NCBI RefSeq assembly: GCF_001544695.2
Contig: NZ_FCOM02000003.1
Span: 186,001-250,000, forward strand
Length of the DNA stretch: 64,000 bases
Source of the DNA: Caballeronia arvi
GTDB lineage: Bacteria > Pseudomonadota > Gammaproteobacteria > Burkholderiales > Burkholderiaceae
Reading direction: 5' to 3'
The number at the start of each line of letters is the position of its first letter. The first letter of the stretch is position 1. The position numbers and the translations under genes were made by a program. The notes below the pieces were generated by a model. It did not search any database. It saw nothing but the letters and a program-made list of their open reading frames with translations, and was not told the origin of the DNA. Shown piece by piece: positions 62,752-64,000 of the stretch.

Positions 62752-64000
62752 TCAAAGCTGCGGATCGAGCAGCGCGACAACGCGTTCGACGAGCTTTTCG
62801 ACGATCGGACGGCGGCGCCAGTCATCGAGCGTGATGCGCTTCGCGTGGGCGACGTCGTCGTCGAAAATCGCGGTCTGCTGACGCGCGAAATCGCGGTCGT
62901 AGATATTCAGGTTGGCTTCGTCGTTGAGCTTGAACGAGCGGCTGTCGAAATTGGTCGAGCCGACCGACACCAGATAGTCATCGACGATGATGAGCTTGCA
63001 GTGGAACATCGTCGGCTGATACTCGAATATCTCGACGCCCGCCGCGAGCAGATCGCCCCAGCACGCGCGCGACGCCTCGCGCACGGTATGCGTGTCGATG
63101 CGCTTGCCCGGCGTGATGATGCGCACTTCCACGCCGCGCCGCGCCGCCTCGACGATCGCGTTGATCGTCAGCTTGTCGGGCACGAAGTACGCGCTCGACA
63201 GATGGATGGAGTGCGTCGCGGCGGTGATCGCCATCAGATACATCAACTGCATGTCGTCGCTGCCGCCTGAAGGCGAGCTGCTGAACATGTGCGCGAGACC
63301 GTCGCCCGCGGCGTCGATCTCCGGAAAATATTGCGCGCCGTGCAGCACGTTGCCGGTCGCCTTGACCCAGTTGTCCATGAAGACCGCCTGCATCTGGCCG
63401 ACCGCCGGGCCTTCGACGCGAAAATGCGTGTCGCGCCAGTGCTTCTCGTCCTGCGCGTGCCCGGTCCATTCCTCGGCGATGCCCACGCCGCCCGTGAAGC
63501 CGATGCGCCCGTCGATCACGAGCAATTTGCGGTGCGTGCGGTCGTTCATGCGCCCGAGGCCGGTCCAGTGCGGCTTGTGATACTGGATCACCTCTGCGCC
63601 CGCGTCGCGCAGCATGCGCAGGTAGCGCTTGTCCATCTTCGACGAGCCGACCCAGTCGAGCAGCACATGCACCGGCACGCCCGCGCGCGCCTTGTCGGAC
63701 AATGCGCTGGCGATCTGCTCGCCGATCGCGCCCGACCAGTAGATGAACGTCTCGAACGTAATCGACGCCTGCGCCGAGCGGATGCCTTCGAGCATCGACG
63801 GAAAGATCTCGTCGCCGTTCAGGAGCACCTCGAAGCGGTTTTCCCCGACGACGGGCGGCCCGAGCAGCAGGCCCATCGAGCGGAGGAACTGCGGATCGTC
63901 GCTGGCGTACAGGCGTTCGATCTTGTGCTCGATCTTCTTTTCGCCGCTCGTCAGGTTCGCGATCACGAGCACGACGACGAGCGTCGCGACAATCGTCAGG
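62752..64000 (-). CDS. Cardiolipin synthase-like phospholipase D protein (N-terminus beyond window)
   Basis: 415 residues are visible and the start lies past the window edge. A hydrophobic N-terminal helix (LTIVATLVVVLVIANL) anchors it in the membrane. Two HKD motifs are present, HRKLLVID with FTGG, and HCKLIIVD with GSTNFDSRS, so it is a full two-domain phospholipase D enzyme that condenses or transfers phosphatidyl groups. It is of the shorter Cls type. Confidence 0.88.
   Translation of the reverse strand, partial: LTIVATLVVVLVIANLTSGEKKIEHKIERLYASDDPQFLRSMGLLLGPPVVGENRFEVLLNGDEIFPSMLEGIRSAQASITFETFIYWSGAIGEQIASALSDKARAGVPVHVLLDWVGSSKMDKRYLRMLRDAGAEVIQYHKPHWTGLGRMNDRTHRKLLVIDGRIGFTGGVGIAEEWTGHAQDEKHWRDTHFRVEGPAVGQMQAVFMDNWVKATGNVLHGAQYFPEIDAAGDGLAHMFSSSPSGGSDDMQLMYLMAITAATHSIHLSSAYFVPDKLTINAIVEAARRGVEVRIITPGKRIDTHTVREASRACWGDLLAAGVEIFEYQPTMFHCKLIIVDDYLVSVGSTNFDSRSFKLNDEANLNIYDRDFARQQTAIFDDDVAHAKRITLDDWRRRPIVEKLVERVVALLDPQL

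Overview
The window looks like a chromosome or megaplasmid segment of a Burkholderiaceae bacterium, most likely Caballeronia or Paraburkholderia. The reasons are the high-GC codon use, an H-NS protein with an alanine/lysine-rich histone-like tail, DUF3331, DUF4148 and OmpC-type porin families, and a metabolic style of many Rieske oxygenases and solute-binding proteins. No rRNA, tRNA, CRISPR array, transposase or phage gene was seen. The genus is inferred from gene families, not from an alignment.

Layout. 0-4.2 kb: DUF3311 protein tail with a sodium/solute symporter, a luciferase-like flavin oxidoreductase and an amidase. 4.2-6.3 kb: H-NS and two small proteins of unknown function. 6.3-13.7 kb: a periplasmic molybdenum hydroxylase operon (2Fe-2S subunit, Tat-exported Mo subunit, triheme cytochrome c), a LysR regulator divergent from a quinone-oxidoreductase-like gene, and a split chromate transporter. 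13.7-24.1 kb: a MarR-controlled module resembling phthalate catabolism (Rieske oxygenase, Gfo/Idh/MocA dehydrogenase, FMN/2Fe-2S reductase, Pht5-like protein, class II aldolase-fold protein) with a tripartite tricarboxylate transporter whose two membrane subunits are fused. 24.3-25.4 kb: a ferritin-VIT1 iron exporter (MbfA type).

25.4-39.2 kb: a second aromatic-acid-like module under an IclR regulator. It has a reductase, a second Pht5-like protein, a porin, an OphFGH-like ABC transporter, another class II aldolase-fold protein, a COG0523 GTPase, a Rieske ferredoxin, a Rieske oxygenase, a zinc dehydrogenase, a small protein resembling a degenerate FtsZ N-domain, and an MFS carrier. A 21-bp palindrome (TCGTTCC-N7-GGAACGA type) lies before every transcription unit of this module, which defines a likely local regulon. 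39.9-45.4 kb: a third Rieske oxygenase/reductase pair with its own IclR regulator, an aldo-keto reductase and an orphan Tat-type binding protein.

45.4-53.8 kb: a polyol module, with seven genes in one direction (ABC binding protein, two permeases, SorC regulator, SDR, xylitol-type and tetritol-type dehydrogenases) and a divergent ABC ATPase. 54.1-64 kb: an EAL protein, an M60-type metalloprotease, a DUF4148 protein, a MarR/EmrB-type efflux pair, an MHYT-GGDEF-EAL protein and a cardiolipin synthase cut by the window edge.

The most unusual non-coding structures are two copies, about 640 bp each, of a long inverted-repeat element (39251-39889 and 59909-60540). Both sit between convergent genes and lie in opposite orientation, and one carries an extra hairpin inserted in a stem-loop. 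The four genes converging on them lose C-ending codons toward their 3' ends.
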